NCBI RefSeq assembly: GCF_000253255.1
Contig: NC_015580.1
Span: 3,299,001 to 3,363,000, forward strand
Origin: Novosphingobium sp. PP1Y
GTDB lineage: Bacteria; Pseudomonadota; Alphaproteobacteria; Sphingomonadales; Sphingomonadaceae
Length of the DNA: 64,000 nt
Direction: 5' to 3'
This document shows, piece after piece, positions 44,033 to 52,346 of the stretch; positions within the stretch are counted from its first letter, which is position 1; each line of letters starts with the position of its first letter. The translations under genes were made by a program, and so were the position numbers. Under the pieces are notes generated by a model that did no database searches, had not been told where the DNA came from, and saw nothing but the letters and a program-made list of their open reading frames with translations.

Positions 44033-45478
44033 ATGAAGAACCTCGATCACTGGATTGGCGGCGTGGCGGTAGCGCCTGGAAGTGGCACCTATTTCGACGA
44101 CCTCAATCCGGTCGACGACAGCGTCTACGCCAGGGTTGCGGCGGGCACCGCCGCCGACGTCGATCGTGCTGTCGAGGCCGCCGACAAGGCGTTTCGCCAG
44201 CACCGCGACCTGCCCGCCGCGGTGCGCGAAGGCTGGATGGTCAAGGCCGCGGAAATCATGGAGCGCGACGCCGCGCTGTTCAGCGAGGTATTGATCGACG
44301 AAATCGGTTCGCCCGCTGCCAAGGCCGGGTTCGAGACGCGGTTCGCAGTGAGCTTCCTGCGCGCCGCCGCCGGGGTGCCGCGGCGGGTCCGCGGCGAGAC
44401 AATTCCCTCCGACACGCCGGGCCGCTTCAGCATGAGCCTGCGCCAGCCGGTGGGGGTAGTCGCCGGGATTACCCCGTTCAACGTGCCGCTGATAAAGGGC
44501 ATCAAGCAATCTGCGATGGCGCTGGCGACCGGCAACGCCTTCGTTCTCCTGCCGTCCGAAGCCGCACCCAAGGTCGCCGATCTGCTCGCCGCCCTGTGGC
44601 GCGAAGCCGGCGTGCCCGATGGGCTGTTCAACATCGTCTACGGCAATGGCGCGGAAATCGGAGATGCCCTGACCGGCCATCCCAAGGTTGCCTCGATAAC
44701 CTTCACCGGGTCGTCGCGGGTCGGCAAGCACATCGCCGGGATCGCCGCCCGGAACCTCAAGAAGTATACACTCGAACTCGGCGGCAAGAGCCCGTTGATC
44801 GTGTGCGCCGATGCCGATCTCGAAAAGGCCGTCGGTGCCGCGCTGTTCAGCATCTTCATGTATCAGGGCCAGGTCTGCATGGGGGCATCGCGGATCTACG
44901 TTGAACGTCCAATCTTCAACGCCTTTGCCAAGGCCTTCGCCGCCGCGACGGCCAAGGCCAAGGGCGGCGACCTGCGCGAGCCCACCACCATGCTCGGACC
45001 GATCATTTCGGAACGCCAACGCGATCGCGTCCGCCGGCATATCGACGATGCCCGCACCAAGGGCGCTGCAATTCTTGCGGGGGCCGAATGGAACGGCAAC
45101 TGTTGCTCGGCCACGGTGCTGAGCGGCGTGACGCCAGAGATGACGGTCTTTGCCGAGGAAACCTTCGGCCCGGTCACTTCGCTCTATCCATTCGACTCGC
45201 TCGAGGAAGCGATCGACCTGGCGAATGACACCGAATACGGCCTGAGCGCGTCGATCTTCACCCGCGATATCGACAAGGCCCTGCGCTTTGCCCAGCAGGC
45301 GGAAGCGGGGATGGTCCATATCAACGCTCCGACCCTGCACGACGAACCGCACGTTCCCTTCGGCGGCACCAAGGCTTCGGGGTTCGGGCGCGAAGGCACC
45401 GAGGCCGATCTGGAAATCATGACCGAGTGGAAATGGGTGACCGTCCAGACGGCCCCCGCCGGCCACGGCGGCCATTGA
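44033..45478 (+). CDS. Aromatic aldehyde dehydrogenase (benzaldehyde/vanillin dehydrogenase-like)
   Basis: A 481-residue aldehyde dehydrogenase. AGITPFNVPLIKG, TLELGGKSPLIVC and YQGQVCMGASRIYVERP contain Asn, Glu and Cys and follow the vanillin/benzaldehyde dehydrogenase group. Placed between the flavoprotein and UbiD, it probably oxidises the 4-hydroxybenzaldehyde-type product to the acid that UbiD then decarboxylates. Confidence 0.88.
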   Translation: MKNLDHWIGGVAVAPGSGTYFDDLNPVDDSVYARVAAGTAADVDRAVEAADKAFRQHRDLPAAVREGWMVKAAEIMERDAALFSEVLIDEIGSPAAKAGFETRFAVSFLRAAAGVPRRVRGETIPSDTPGRFSMSLRQPVGVVAGITPFNVPLIKGIKQSAMALATGNAFVLLPSEAAPKVADLLAALWREAGVPDGLFNIVYGNGAEIGDALTGHPKVASITFTGSSRVGKHIAGIAARNLKKYTLELGGKSPLIVCADADLEKAVGAALFSIFMYQGQVCMGASRIYVERPIFNAFAKAFAAATAKAKGGDLREPTTMLGPIISERQRDRVRRHIDDARTKGAAILAGAEWNGNCCSATVLSGVTPEMTVFAEETFGPVTSLYPFDSLEEAIDLANDTEYGLSASIFTRDIDKALRFAQQAEAGMVHINAPTLHDEPHVPFGGTKASGFGREGTEADLEIMTEWKWVTVQTAPAGHGGH

Positions 45479-45501
45479 GCTGGTCTGACTGAAGGGAATT
45501 G

Positions 45502-46959
45502 ATGATGCAGGATCTGGCCAAGCGATCGCGGTCCATCACCTCGCTGCGGGACTTCCTCGAATTGCTGGGCGATGCCGGACAGGCGATCACCTGGAGCGAG
45601 CGGGTGATGCCCGAGCCCGACGTGCGCAACATCGCGGTCGCCGCATCGCGCGACGCCAACGGCGCGCCTGCGATCGTGTTTGACAACATTGCCGGATACC
45701 CCGGCAAACGCACCGCAGTCGGCGTGCACGGTTCATGGGACAATATCGCGCTGTTGCTCGGCCGCCCCAAGGGAACGACAATCCGCGAACTGTTCTTCGA
45801 GATCGCCGGGCGCTGGGGCGATGCGGCGGCGCAGATCAGCACCGTTCCCGAAGGCCAGGCGCCGGTTCACGAATGCCGGATCGAAAGCGGGATCAACCTC
45901 TACGACGTGCTGCCGGTCTACCGCATCAACGAATTCGATGGCGGCTTCTACCTCGGCAAGGCGTCGGTGGCGTCGCGCGATCCGGAAGACCCGGACAATT
46001 TCGGCAAGCAGAACGTCGGCATCTACCGGCTGCAACTGCAAGGTCCCGACAGCTTCACCCTGATGACCATCCCGTCGCACGACATGGGCAAGCAGATCAT
46101 GGCGGCCGAACGTACCGGCCTGCCGCTCAAGATCGCGGTCATGCTGGGCAACCATCCGGGGCTGGCGGTGTTCGCGGCGACACCGATCGGTTACGAAGAA
46201 TCGGAATATTCCTATGCCTCGGCGATGATGGGCGCGCCGATCCGGCTGACCAGGTCGGGCAATGGCATCGACATCCTCGCCGACAGCGAGATAGTGATCG
46301 AAGCCGAAATGCAACTGGGCGAACGGGTCCTGGAAGGTCCGTTCGGAGAGTTTCCCGGTTCCTACAGCGGGGTCCGCAAGGCGCCGATCTTCAAGGTGAC
46401 TGCCATCTCGCACCGCAAGAACCCGATCTTCGAGAACATCTATATCGGCCGCGGCTGGACCGAACACGATACCCTGATCGGCCTGCATACCTCGGCGCCG
46501 ATCTATGCGCAGCTGCGCCAGAATTTTCCGGAAGTCACCGCGGTCAACGCGCTGTACCAGCACGGGCTGACCGGGATCATTTCGGTCAAGAACCGGATGG
46601 CGGGCTTTGCCAAGACCGTCGCGCTGCGCGCGCTGAGCACTCCGCACGGGGTGATGTATCTCAAGAACCTGATCATGGTCGATGCCGATGTCGATCCGTT
46701 CGATCTCAACCAGGTGATGTGGGCGCTTTCCACCCGCACCCGCGCCGACGACATCATCGTCCTGCCCAACATGCCTGCGGTCCCGATCGATCCTTCGGCC
46801 GTCGTTCCCGGCAAGGGTCATCGCCTGATTATCGACGCGACCAGCTACCTGCCCCCCGACCCGGTCGGCGAAGCGCATCTGGTCACCCCTCCGACCGGGC
46901 CGGACATTGACGAGCTGAGCAAGAAGATCCGGGCCATGCAACTGGGAGCTTTGCAATGA
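45502..46959 (+). CDS. UbiD-family prFMN-dependent decarboxylase (4-hydroxybenzoate/vanillate type)
   Basis: A 485-residue UbiD-family enzyme. The catalytic E-R-E region is recognisable in GERVLEGPFGEFPGSYSG, and the prFMN/metal site in QNVGIYRLQLQG and MTIPSHDMGKQ. It would remove CO2 from a 4-hydroxyarylic acid in the cytoplasm. ATG 45502 follows AAGGGA. The stop overlaps the VdcD-like gene (ATGA). Together with UbiX and the small subunit it forms a BsdBCD/VdcBCD-type set. Confidence 0.92.
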   Translation: MMQDLAKRSRSITSLRDFLELLGDAGQAITWSERVMPEPDVRNIAVAASRDANGAPAIVFDNIAGYPGKRTAVGVHGSWDNIALLLGRPKGTTIRELFFEIAGRWGDAAAQISTVPEGQAPVHECRIESGINLYDVLPVYRINEFDGGFYLGKASVASRDPEDPDNFGKQNVGIYRLQLQGPDSFTLMTIPSHDMGKQIMAAERTGLPLKIAVMLGNHPGLAVFAATPIGYEESEYSYASAMMGAPIRLTRSGNGIDILADSEIVIEAEMQLGERVLEGPFGEFPGSYSGVRKAPIFKVTAISHRKNPIFENIYIGRGWTEHDTLIGLHTSAPIYAQLRQNFPEVTAVNALYQHGLTGIISVKNRMAGFAKTVALRALSTPHGVMYLKNLIMVDADVDPFDLNQVMWALSTRTRADDIIVLPNMPAVPIDPSAVVPGKGHRLIIDATSYLPPDPVGEAHLVTPPTGPDIDELSKKIRAMQLGALQ

Positions 46960-47180
46960 GCAAGACGGTCTGTCCGCGCTGCGCGACCGGCGGCGCCCTC
47001 GCTGACTATCAAGGCAAGGAAGGCGGCAAGGTGGTGTGGACCATCCACCGTTGCCCGACTTGCTGCTTTTCGTGGCGCGACAGCGAACCGGACAGCGCCA
47101 TCGGCATCGGGATTCGTTCGGCGCACTTCGCCGTCGATGCAGCCAATCTCGATCGTTACGTGAAGATTCTCCAGCAATAG
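46956..47180 (+). CDS. Phenolic acid decarboxylase subunit D (VdcD/BsdD-like)
   Basis: A 74-residue zinc-ribbon protein: VCPRCATGG and HRCPTCCFSWRDSEP. The CPxC pairs and WRDSEP motif are those of BsdD/VdcD, the small third subunit needed for non-oxidative hydroxyarylic acid decarboxylases. Overlap with the UbiD gene supports the same complex. Confidence 0.88.
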   Translation: MSKTVCPRCATGGALADYQGKEGGKVVWTIHRCPTCCFSWRDSEPDSAIGIGIRSAHFAVDAANLDRYVKILQQ

Positions 47181-47198
47181 ACAGGCGGAACAGGACCC

Positions 47199-48665
47199 AT
47201 GACAGACCAAGCTCGCCAGATGGCCGCGCTGACCGCGGTGGAAGCTGCGATCGGCGCCGCGGCAGTCGATCGCACCCCTCAGGGGCTGGCCCGCTTTGCA
47301 ATCAGCGGCGCGGCACCGCTTGGCATCGTCTTGCCGGCGGATGAAACCCAGCTCGCCAAGGCGCTGGAGGCGGCGCGAACCGCCGGCGGTGTGCTGCAAC
47401 CCGTGTGCAACGGCGCCCACGGCCTCGAAAAGGCAGGGCTGGACAAGGTCATCATCCTCGACCTCCAGCGCATGAACGCAATTCTCGAGGTGAACGAGGA
47501 GCTGGCCTATTGCCTGGTCGAACCGGGGGTGACCTTCCGCCAGCTCGATGCCCATATCAAGGAAAAGGGCATCAAGCTGTGGATCGACCATGGCGGCAAC
47601 CCCGACGCCAGTGTGGCCGCAAGCTTCGTCTATCGTCAGCCCGGCTACACCCCCTACTCCGATCACTTCCTGATGCAGTGCGGGCTTGAGGTCATGCTCG
47701 CGGACGGAAAGCTTGTGCGGACGGGCATGGGCGCCATGCCCAAGAGCACCTGCTGGCAACTGTTCAAGTTCGGCTACGGCCCCTGGGTCGATGGCCTGTT
47801 CACGCAGTCGGATTTCGCGGTGCCGACCAAGGTCGGCATGTGGATGATGCCGCAACCGCCAGCCCACCAGACCTTCATGGTGACCGTGCCCAAGGAAGAC
47901 CAGCTGGCCGATCTGCTCGACGTGCTCGGGCCGCTCAAGCTCAACATGGTCGTGGCCAATGGCGTCGCGGTCGGCAGCGCGCTGCACGAAGCCGCCCTGC
48001 TCGGCAAGAAGCGCGGCGACTATGATGGCAAGGGGCCTATGGCGGCCAGCGCGGTAACCGCTGCGGGCGAGGCGCTGGGCCTGGGCCACTGGAATCTCTA
48101 CGGCGCGCTCTATGGCTTGCCAGGCAATGTCCCGATCCTGTGGGATATGGTCAAGGGGGCGTTTTCGTCGATCTCCGGTGCTCGGGTGATCGCCGACGGC
48201 AAGGGCATCGATCCCCGCCTGTGGGCGTGGCGTATTGGCGCCATGACCGGCGTGGTGGCCGATGCGCCAGCATTCGTTCCGGCATGGAGCGGCGATCAGG
48301 CGGTTGCCGCCAACCCGGTGAGCCCCGTAGATGGTGAGGAGGCCATGCGGCTCTACGAACTGTCGCGCGACATCTGCGCCAAGCACGAATTCGACTATCT
48401 CGGCGAGACCGTGGCGATCTGGCGGTCGGCCAACCATCGCCAGATCCTGCCCTTCACCGCCGCGCAGCCCGCAAGCGCAACCCGCGCCCGCGACTGCGCC
48501 GCCGTACTGATCGCGGCGCAGGCCGAAGCCGGCTTCGGCCAGGCCATCGCCGAGCCGGGAATGCGCGAAGTGGTCGGCAAGACGTTCGAAACCAAGGGAC
48601 TTTCAACCCTGCATGAGCGGGTCAAGAAGGCGCTGGACCCGACGGCCCTGTTTGCATCCGCCTGA
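47199..48665 (+). CDS. Second VAO/PCMH-family flavoprotein, diverged, FAD-linking residue missing
   Basis: A 488-residue relative of 42439-43998: TPYSDHFLMQCGLEVML and GLFTQSDFAVPTKVGMWMMP align well. At the place of His384 (GGGGHINFSPIS) it has GDQAVAANPVS, without His or Tyr, and the C-terminal GEYRTHLAFMDQ block is replaced by a weakly similar segment. It may bind FAD non-covalently or act as a structural partner, as in enzymes with two unlike flavoprotein-type subunits. The cytochrome c gene follows by 30 bp. Confidence 0.85.
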   Translation: MTDQARQMAALTAVEAAIGAAAVDRTPQGLARFAISGAAPLGIVLPADETQLAKALEAARTAGGVLQPVCNGAHGLEKAGLDKVIILDLQRMNAILEVNEELAYCLVEPGVTFRQLDAHIKEKGIKLWIDHGGNPDASVAASFVYRQPGYTPYSDHFLMQCGLEVMLADGKLVRTGMGAMPKSTCWQLFKFGYGPWVDGLFTQSDFAVPTKVGMWMMPQPPAHQTFMVTVPKEDQLADLLDVLGPLKLNMVVANGVAVGSALHEAALLGKKRGDYDGKGPMAASAVTAAGEALGLGHWNLYGALYGLPGNVPILWDMVKGAFSSISGARVIADGKGIDPRLWAWRIGAMTGVVADAPAFVPAWSGDQAVAANPVSPVDGEEAMRLYELSRDICAKHEFDYLGETVAIWRSANHRQILPFTAAQPASATRARDCAAVLIAAQAEAGFGQAIAEPGMREVVGKTFETKGLSTLHERVKKALDPTALFASA

Positions 48666-48695
48666 GCCCGTCCCGCGCTTATTCGAGTTGGAGAG

Positions 48696-49064
48696 ATGAT
48701 GAAAAAGCTGGCTGTCCTGTCGCTCATTGCCGTTCTCGGTGCCTGCAGCAAGGCCCCGAATGCCGAAAAGCCCGACGGCGCTGAAAATTACGCGCTCAAG
48801 TGCGCCGGGTGCCACAATCCGGGGCCCGGCCATCCCGGCACGATGCTGCTCGAACAGCTGGAGCGTCCCGTTCCGGCGCTGATCGGCCGCAAGGATCTTG
48901 AACTCGATTACCTCAAGTCGGTTGTGCGTCACGGCCTGATCGAAATGCCGCCATTCCGCCCGACCGAATTGAGCGACGACGAGATCGCGGAAATCTATGC
49001 CTATATCAAGGATGCGAAGCCGCCTGAGCAGACCCCGGCAATGCCGGCTAAGGAAGCGCCCTGA
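48696..49064 (+). CDS. Cytochrome c lipoprotein, electron acceptor of the flavoprotein
   Basis: A 122-residue protein. A lipoprotein signal ends LGAC, the haem site is CAGCH near residue 37, and the methionine of IEMPPF is the probable sixth ligand. It should be anchored at the periplasmic membrane face. By analogy to the cytochrome subunit of p-cresol methylhydroxylase it would take electrons from the flavoproteins. Its last 17 bp overlap a convergent gene. Confidence 0.87.
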   Translation: MMKKLAVLSLIAVLGACSKAPNAEKPDGAENYALKCAGCHNPGPGHPGTMLLEQLERPVPALIGRKDLELDYLKSVVRHGLIEMPPFRPTELSDDEIAEIYAYIKDAKPPEQTPAMPAKEAP

Positions 49065-49560
49065 CGATCAGCTGCGCAAGCGGCGTCGAGGCTGCGTCGG
49101 GCGCGCCAATGGCCTTCTGGTAATTCTCAAGGCTGACCGTTGCTGCGGCTTGCGGGGTTGGCGATTCGCCGCCCCGCACCAAGCCTGTCGCCAATGTTTC
49201 CATCAGCGCTGCCTGGACGAGACGTTCGGCCTTCAGTTCCACCTGCTTGAGAGCCCCGTAGAGCTTGTGTCGCGGTGTTTCGGCAACGGGATCAGCAGGC
49301 TTGACCCAACGCCTCGACCGGCGCAGGGGATGCACGAGGTTGTCGTTGAGTGGAGCGACGGCTTCGCGCAATTCCCTAATCAGCTTGGCCTCGAAGGCGG
49401 TCCGCTCCGTCTCCGCTATCCACAAGCCCAGCAGCAGCACATTGACGTCGAACCCGTATTCGTCCTGCAGGGCAATACACAGTTCCGCCACCTGCGGCCT
49501 GGCATAGACCTTGAGTGAAAACGCCCAGAAGGCTTCGGCAGCGATTGCTGATTCATCCAT
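49048..49560 (-). CDS. TIGR02444 family protein (DUF2390)
   Basis: A 170-residue protein: AFWAFSLKVYARPQVAELCIALQDEYGFDVNVLL and a downstream NDNLVHPLRRSRRWVKP are the hallmarks of TIGR02444, an uncharacterised family. No membrane segment or cofactor motif. It is convergent with, and overlaps by 17 bp, the cytochrome gene, so it probably belongs to the host backbone or another transcription unit rather than to the catabolic pathway. Confidence 0.82.
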   Translation of the reverse strand: MDESAIAAEAFWAFSLKVYARPQVAELCIALQDEYGFDVNVLLLGLWIAETERTAFEAKLIRELREAVAPLNDNLVHPLRRSRRWVKPADPVAETPRHKLYGALKQVELKAERLVQAALMETLATGLVRGGESPTPQAAATVSLENYQKAIGAPDAASTPLAQLIVRALP

Positions 49561-49680
49561 GCACAACACCTTCAAACGGAAAGGGCGGCCAGACAAGCCG
49601 CCTAACCACCCCTTCGCTTCTTTGCTTGCCCAGCCCTGCTCCGCAAAGCAGGTGCCAGGCGCCCATGCAATCGGCTGCGC

Positions 49681-50541
49681 TCAGAACGAACGCGCACCGA
49701 AGTGGATTTCCAGCATCGGTCGCATCACGTCCCAACGCTCGAGCTGCGACCAGTGGCCGGAGCGATCGAGCACGTAGAGTTCGGCATGCTTGAGGTGCTC
49801 GATCAGATAGAGGCTGGTGTCGAGCGGAACGATGCGGTCCTGTCGCCCGTGGAAGATCAACACCTTGTGCGGTATCTTGCACAGGATCGACGGGGGCATG
49901 TTGAGGGTATCGACGCCCTGCTTCATCGAATCGATCATCTTGACCGCGGTCTTCATGATCTCGGGATCGGTCGCGATCTTGTAGCGGTTGTTGACGATTT
50001 CTTCCATGCCTTCGAACTTGTCGGCGTCATAGGCAAAGCTGTGCATCAACTGCCGATAGCGCGATTGCCGCGGGTCGGAATAGAACGACAGCAGGCGGAT
50101 CAGTTCGGGCGTTTTCGGTCCCGGCGCCCCGATCGAGCCCATCAGCACCACCCGGTCGATCCGGTCGGGCTCTTCGCTCATCATCTGCAGGGTCAGCGCG
50201 CCGCCCATCGAATTGCCGACGACATGGGCTTTTTCGATGCCCAGCGTGTCCAGCAGCCCGAAACATTGCTCCACCCGGGTGCCGATCCAGGCCATGACAT
50301 TGTCGGGCCAGGGTTCGGGGATGACCGACTGGCCGAAACCGATGAGGTCGGGCGCGATGACGAAGAAGTTTTCCGCCAGGTCGGGCATCAGATGCAGCCA
50401 GTTCGATCCGGCGTGGGCGCCCGGTCCGGCCCCGTGCAGCAGCAGCACGGCAGGCTTGCTCGGATCGCCGGCCAGAAGGGTATGCGAAGTCAGCCCCCGC
50501 CCCGTAATATTTTCTTCCCGAACACTTGTGTCCATGGTCAT
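49681..50541 (-). CDS. Meta-cleavage product hydrolase (alpha/beta-hydrolase)
   Basis: A 286-residue hydrolase: HGAGPGAHAGSNW oxyanion loop, nucleophile serine in GNSMGGALT, Asp in GRQDRIVP, His in SGHWSQLE. This is the C-C bond hydrolase pattern of MhpC/BphD/XylF. It is distinct from xylF at 24496 and probably acts on a bulkier or differently substituted ring-fission product. Start ATG 50541 has GGAG 8 nt upstream; ATG 50535 is an alternative. Divergent from the HpaH-like hydratase. Confidence 0.87.
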   Translation of the reverse strand: MTMDTSVREENITGRGLTSHTLLAGDPSKPAVLLLHGAGPGAHAGSNWLHLMPDLAENFFVIAPDLIGFGQSVIPEPWPDNVMAWIGTRVEQCFGLLDTLGIEKAHVVGNSMGGALTLQMMSEEPDRIDRVVLMGSIGAPGPKTPELIRLLSFYSDPRQSRYRQLMHSFAYDADKFEGMEEIVNNRYKIATDPEIMKTAVKMIDSMKQGVDTLNMPPSILCKIPHKVLIFHGRQDRIVPLDTSLYLIEHLKHAELYVLDRSGHWSQLERWDVMRPMLEIHFGARSF

Positions 50542-50648
50542 CCTCTATCTCCGCGGTTTTGCTCTTGTGCCCCTTTGGCGCCGCCCTTGCGAACAAGGCC
50601 CGGGCTCATTGGGAGGGCGCAGGATGTGGTAGACGCCCATTCGTTATT

Positions 50649-50670
50649 GTGCAATGCATTTGGCATAATG
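50649..50670. promoter_or_regulatory. Operator-like element before the HpaH-like hydratase
   Basis: GTGCAA, four bases, then TTTGGCATAAT: a degenerate form of the TGCAA-N4-TTGCA palindrome, in the gap between divergent genes. CGTTATTG just before it also occurs at 25446. Confidence 0.4.
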
Positions 50671-50691
50671 CTTGGTGTGTCGGGAGAGAAC

Positions 50692-51540
50692 ATGACAAGG
50701 CCAGATCGCGGCAGCCAGCCCGACCAGTCGCAGCCGACGCTTGATCCGGCGGTAATCGCGAAGCTCGCGCAGGAACTGGATGCTGCTGAGCAGGACCGCA
50801 AGCCGATCCGCCAATTCACCGCCCGCCATCCCGATATGACGATTGCCGATGGCTATCGGATCAGCAAGCACTGGGTCGATCTCAAACTCGCGCGCGGGCG
50901 AACGGTCTACGGCCACAAGATCGGTCTTACCTCGCGCGGCATGCAGCAGGTCGCGGGCATCACCGAACCGGATTATGGCACCTTGCTCGACGACATGGTG
51001 TTCGAACAGGGCGGCGACATCCCTTGCGGTCGCTTCATTACCCCCAAGGTCGAGGTCGAACTGGCCTTTGTCCTGGCCCGCCGGATCGAAGGCCCGAATG
51101 TCACCGTGTTCGACGTGCTGCGGGCGACCGAATATGTCATCCCGTCGGTTGAAATCATCGACAGCCGCACGACCGTGGTGGATGCCGACACCGGGGCCCG
51201 CCGCAAGGTGCAGGACACGATCAGCGACAATGCGGCCAACGCCGGTATCATCGTCGGCGGCCTGCCGATGCGGCCCGACAAGGTCGACATGCGCTGGATC
51301 GGCGCGATGCTGAGCCGCAACGCGGTGGTCGAGGAAACCGGAATCGCGGCAGGCGTGCTCAACAACCCCGCCAACGGCATCGCCTGGCTGGCAAACCGGC
51401 TGGCGCCGTGGGGCCAGGCGCTGGAACCCGGCGAGGTCGTGCTCGGCGGCTCGTTCACCCGTCCGGTCGAAGCGCGTCCCGGCGACGTTTTCAACGCCGA
51501 TTTCGGACCGCTGGGCGCAATCGGTTTCCGGTTCGTTTGA
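50692..51540 (+). CDS. 2-oxohept-4-ene-1,7-dioate hydratase-like (HpaH)
   Basis: A 282-residue hydratase of the MhpD/HpaH family: KIGLTSRGMQQVAGITEPDYG, PKVEVELAFVLA (metal Glu-x-Glu), EIIDSR and DTISDNAANAGIIVGG, closest to HpaH of homoprotocatechuate breakdown. GGGAGAGAA lies in front of ATG 50692. It is followed by an HpaI-like aldolase, the next step in that pathway, which is however frameshifted. Confidence 0.86.
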   Translation: MTRPDRGSQPDQSQPTLDPAVIAKLAQELDAAEQDRKPIRQFTARHPDMTIADGYRISKHWVDLKLARGRTVYGHKIGLTSRGMQQVAGITEPDYGTLLDDMVFEQGGDIPCGRFITPKVEVELAFVLARRIEGPNVTVFDVLRATEYVIPSVEIIDSRTTVVDADTGARRKVQDTISDNAANAGIIVGGLPMRPDKVDMRWIGAMLSRNAVVEETGIAAGVLNNPANGIAWLANRLAPWGQALEPGEVVLGGSFTRPVEARPGDVFNADFGPLGAIGFRFV

Positions 51541-51554
51541 GGAAACCACAACCG

Positions 51555-52342
51555 ATGAAGACTCCTGCGAACCGTTTCAAGCAAGGCCTGGCCGAGGGGC
51601 CGGTGCAGCTCGGCTTCTGGCTCGCACTTGCAAGCCCGAACATCGCCGAAATCTGCGCCGGGCTGGGTTACGACTGGGTGCTGGTCGATGCCGAGCACGG
51701 CGCCCAAACCCTGCCGGGCATCGCCGATCAGCTCCGCGCGGTGGACGCCAATCCGCCCTGTTCCGCAGTCGTCCGGGTCGCCAGCGATGACCCGGTGACG
51801 ATCCACCAGGTTCTCGATCTCGGCGCCCAGACGATCATGGTCCCGATGGTCGAACCGCCGAACAGGCGGCAGCGCTGGTCAAGGCCGCGCGCTATCCACC
51901 GCAGGGCGAGCGCGGCATCGGTGGCGCCCGGGCTGCGCGTTGGGGGCGCTACCCGGCCTATGTTGCCGAAGCCAACCACCATCTGTGCATCATCGTCCAG
52001 ATCGAGACCGCGCTGGCGCTGGAAAACGTCGAGGCGATCGCCGCCGTCGATGGCATCGATGCGCTGTTCGTCGGCCCGGTCGATCTGGCCGCGTCGCTGG
52101 GTCTGCTGGGCGAAAGCAATTTCGCCGCCCTGTCCGAAGTGACCGCGTGCGCGCTGACCCGAATCAGGGCAACCGGCAAACCTTGCGGCATCCTGTCGCG
52201 CGACCAGCGCCTGGTCCAGCAATTCCTTGATGGCGGCGCGCGTTTCGTCGCGATCGGGATCGATGCCTTCGCGCTGGCCAAGGCGGCTGGCGACATGGCC
52301 AAGGACTGGGCGGCCCGGATCGCCGGACAAGCAGCGGATTGA
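51555..52342 (+). pseudogene. HpaI/HpcH-type aldolase with a one-base deletion
   Basis: The first about 100 codons read GFWLALASPNIAEICAGLGYDWVLVDAEHGAQTLPG (HpaI family, metal-dependent aldolase with the catalytic His). Near 51855 the frame shifts: GTCGAACCGCCGAACAGGCG lacks one base, and the correct continuation AEQAAALVKAARYPPQGERG lies in the +1 frame, with NHHLCIIVQIET and VGPVDLAASLG following to TGA at 52340. The total length of 788 nt is one short of 263 codons. A real null allele and a sequencing error are both possible. Confidence 0.85.
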
Positions 52343-52346
52343 AACG

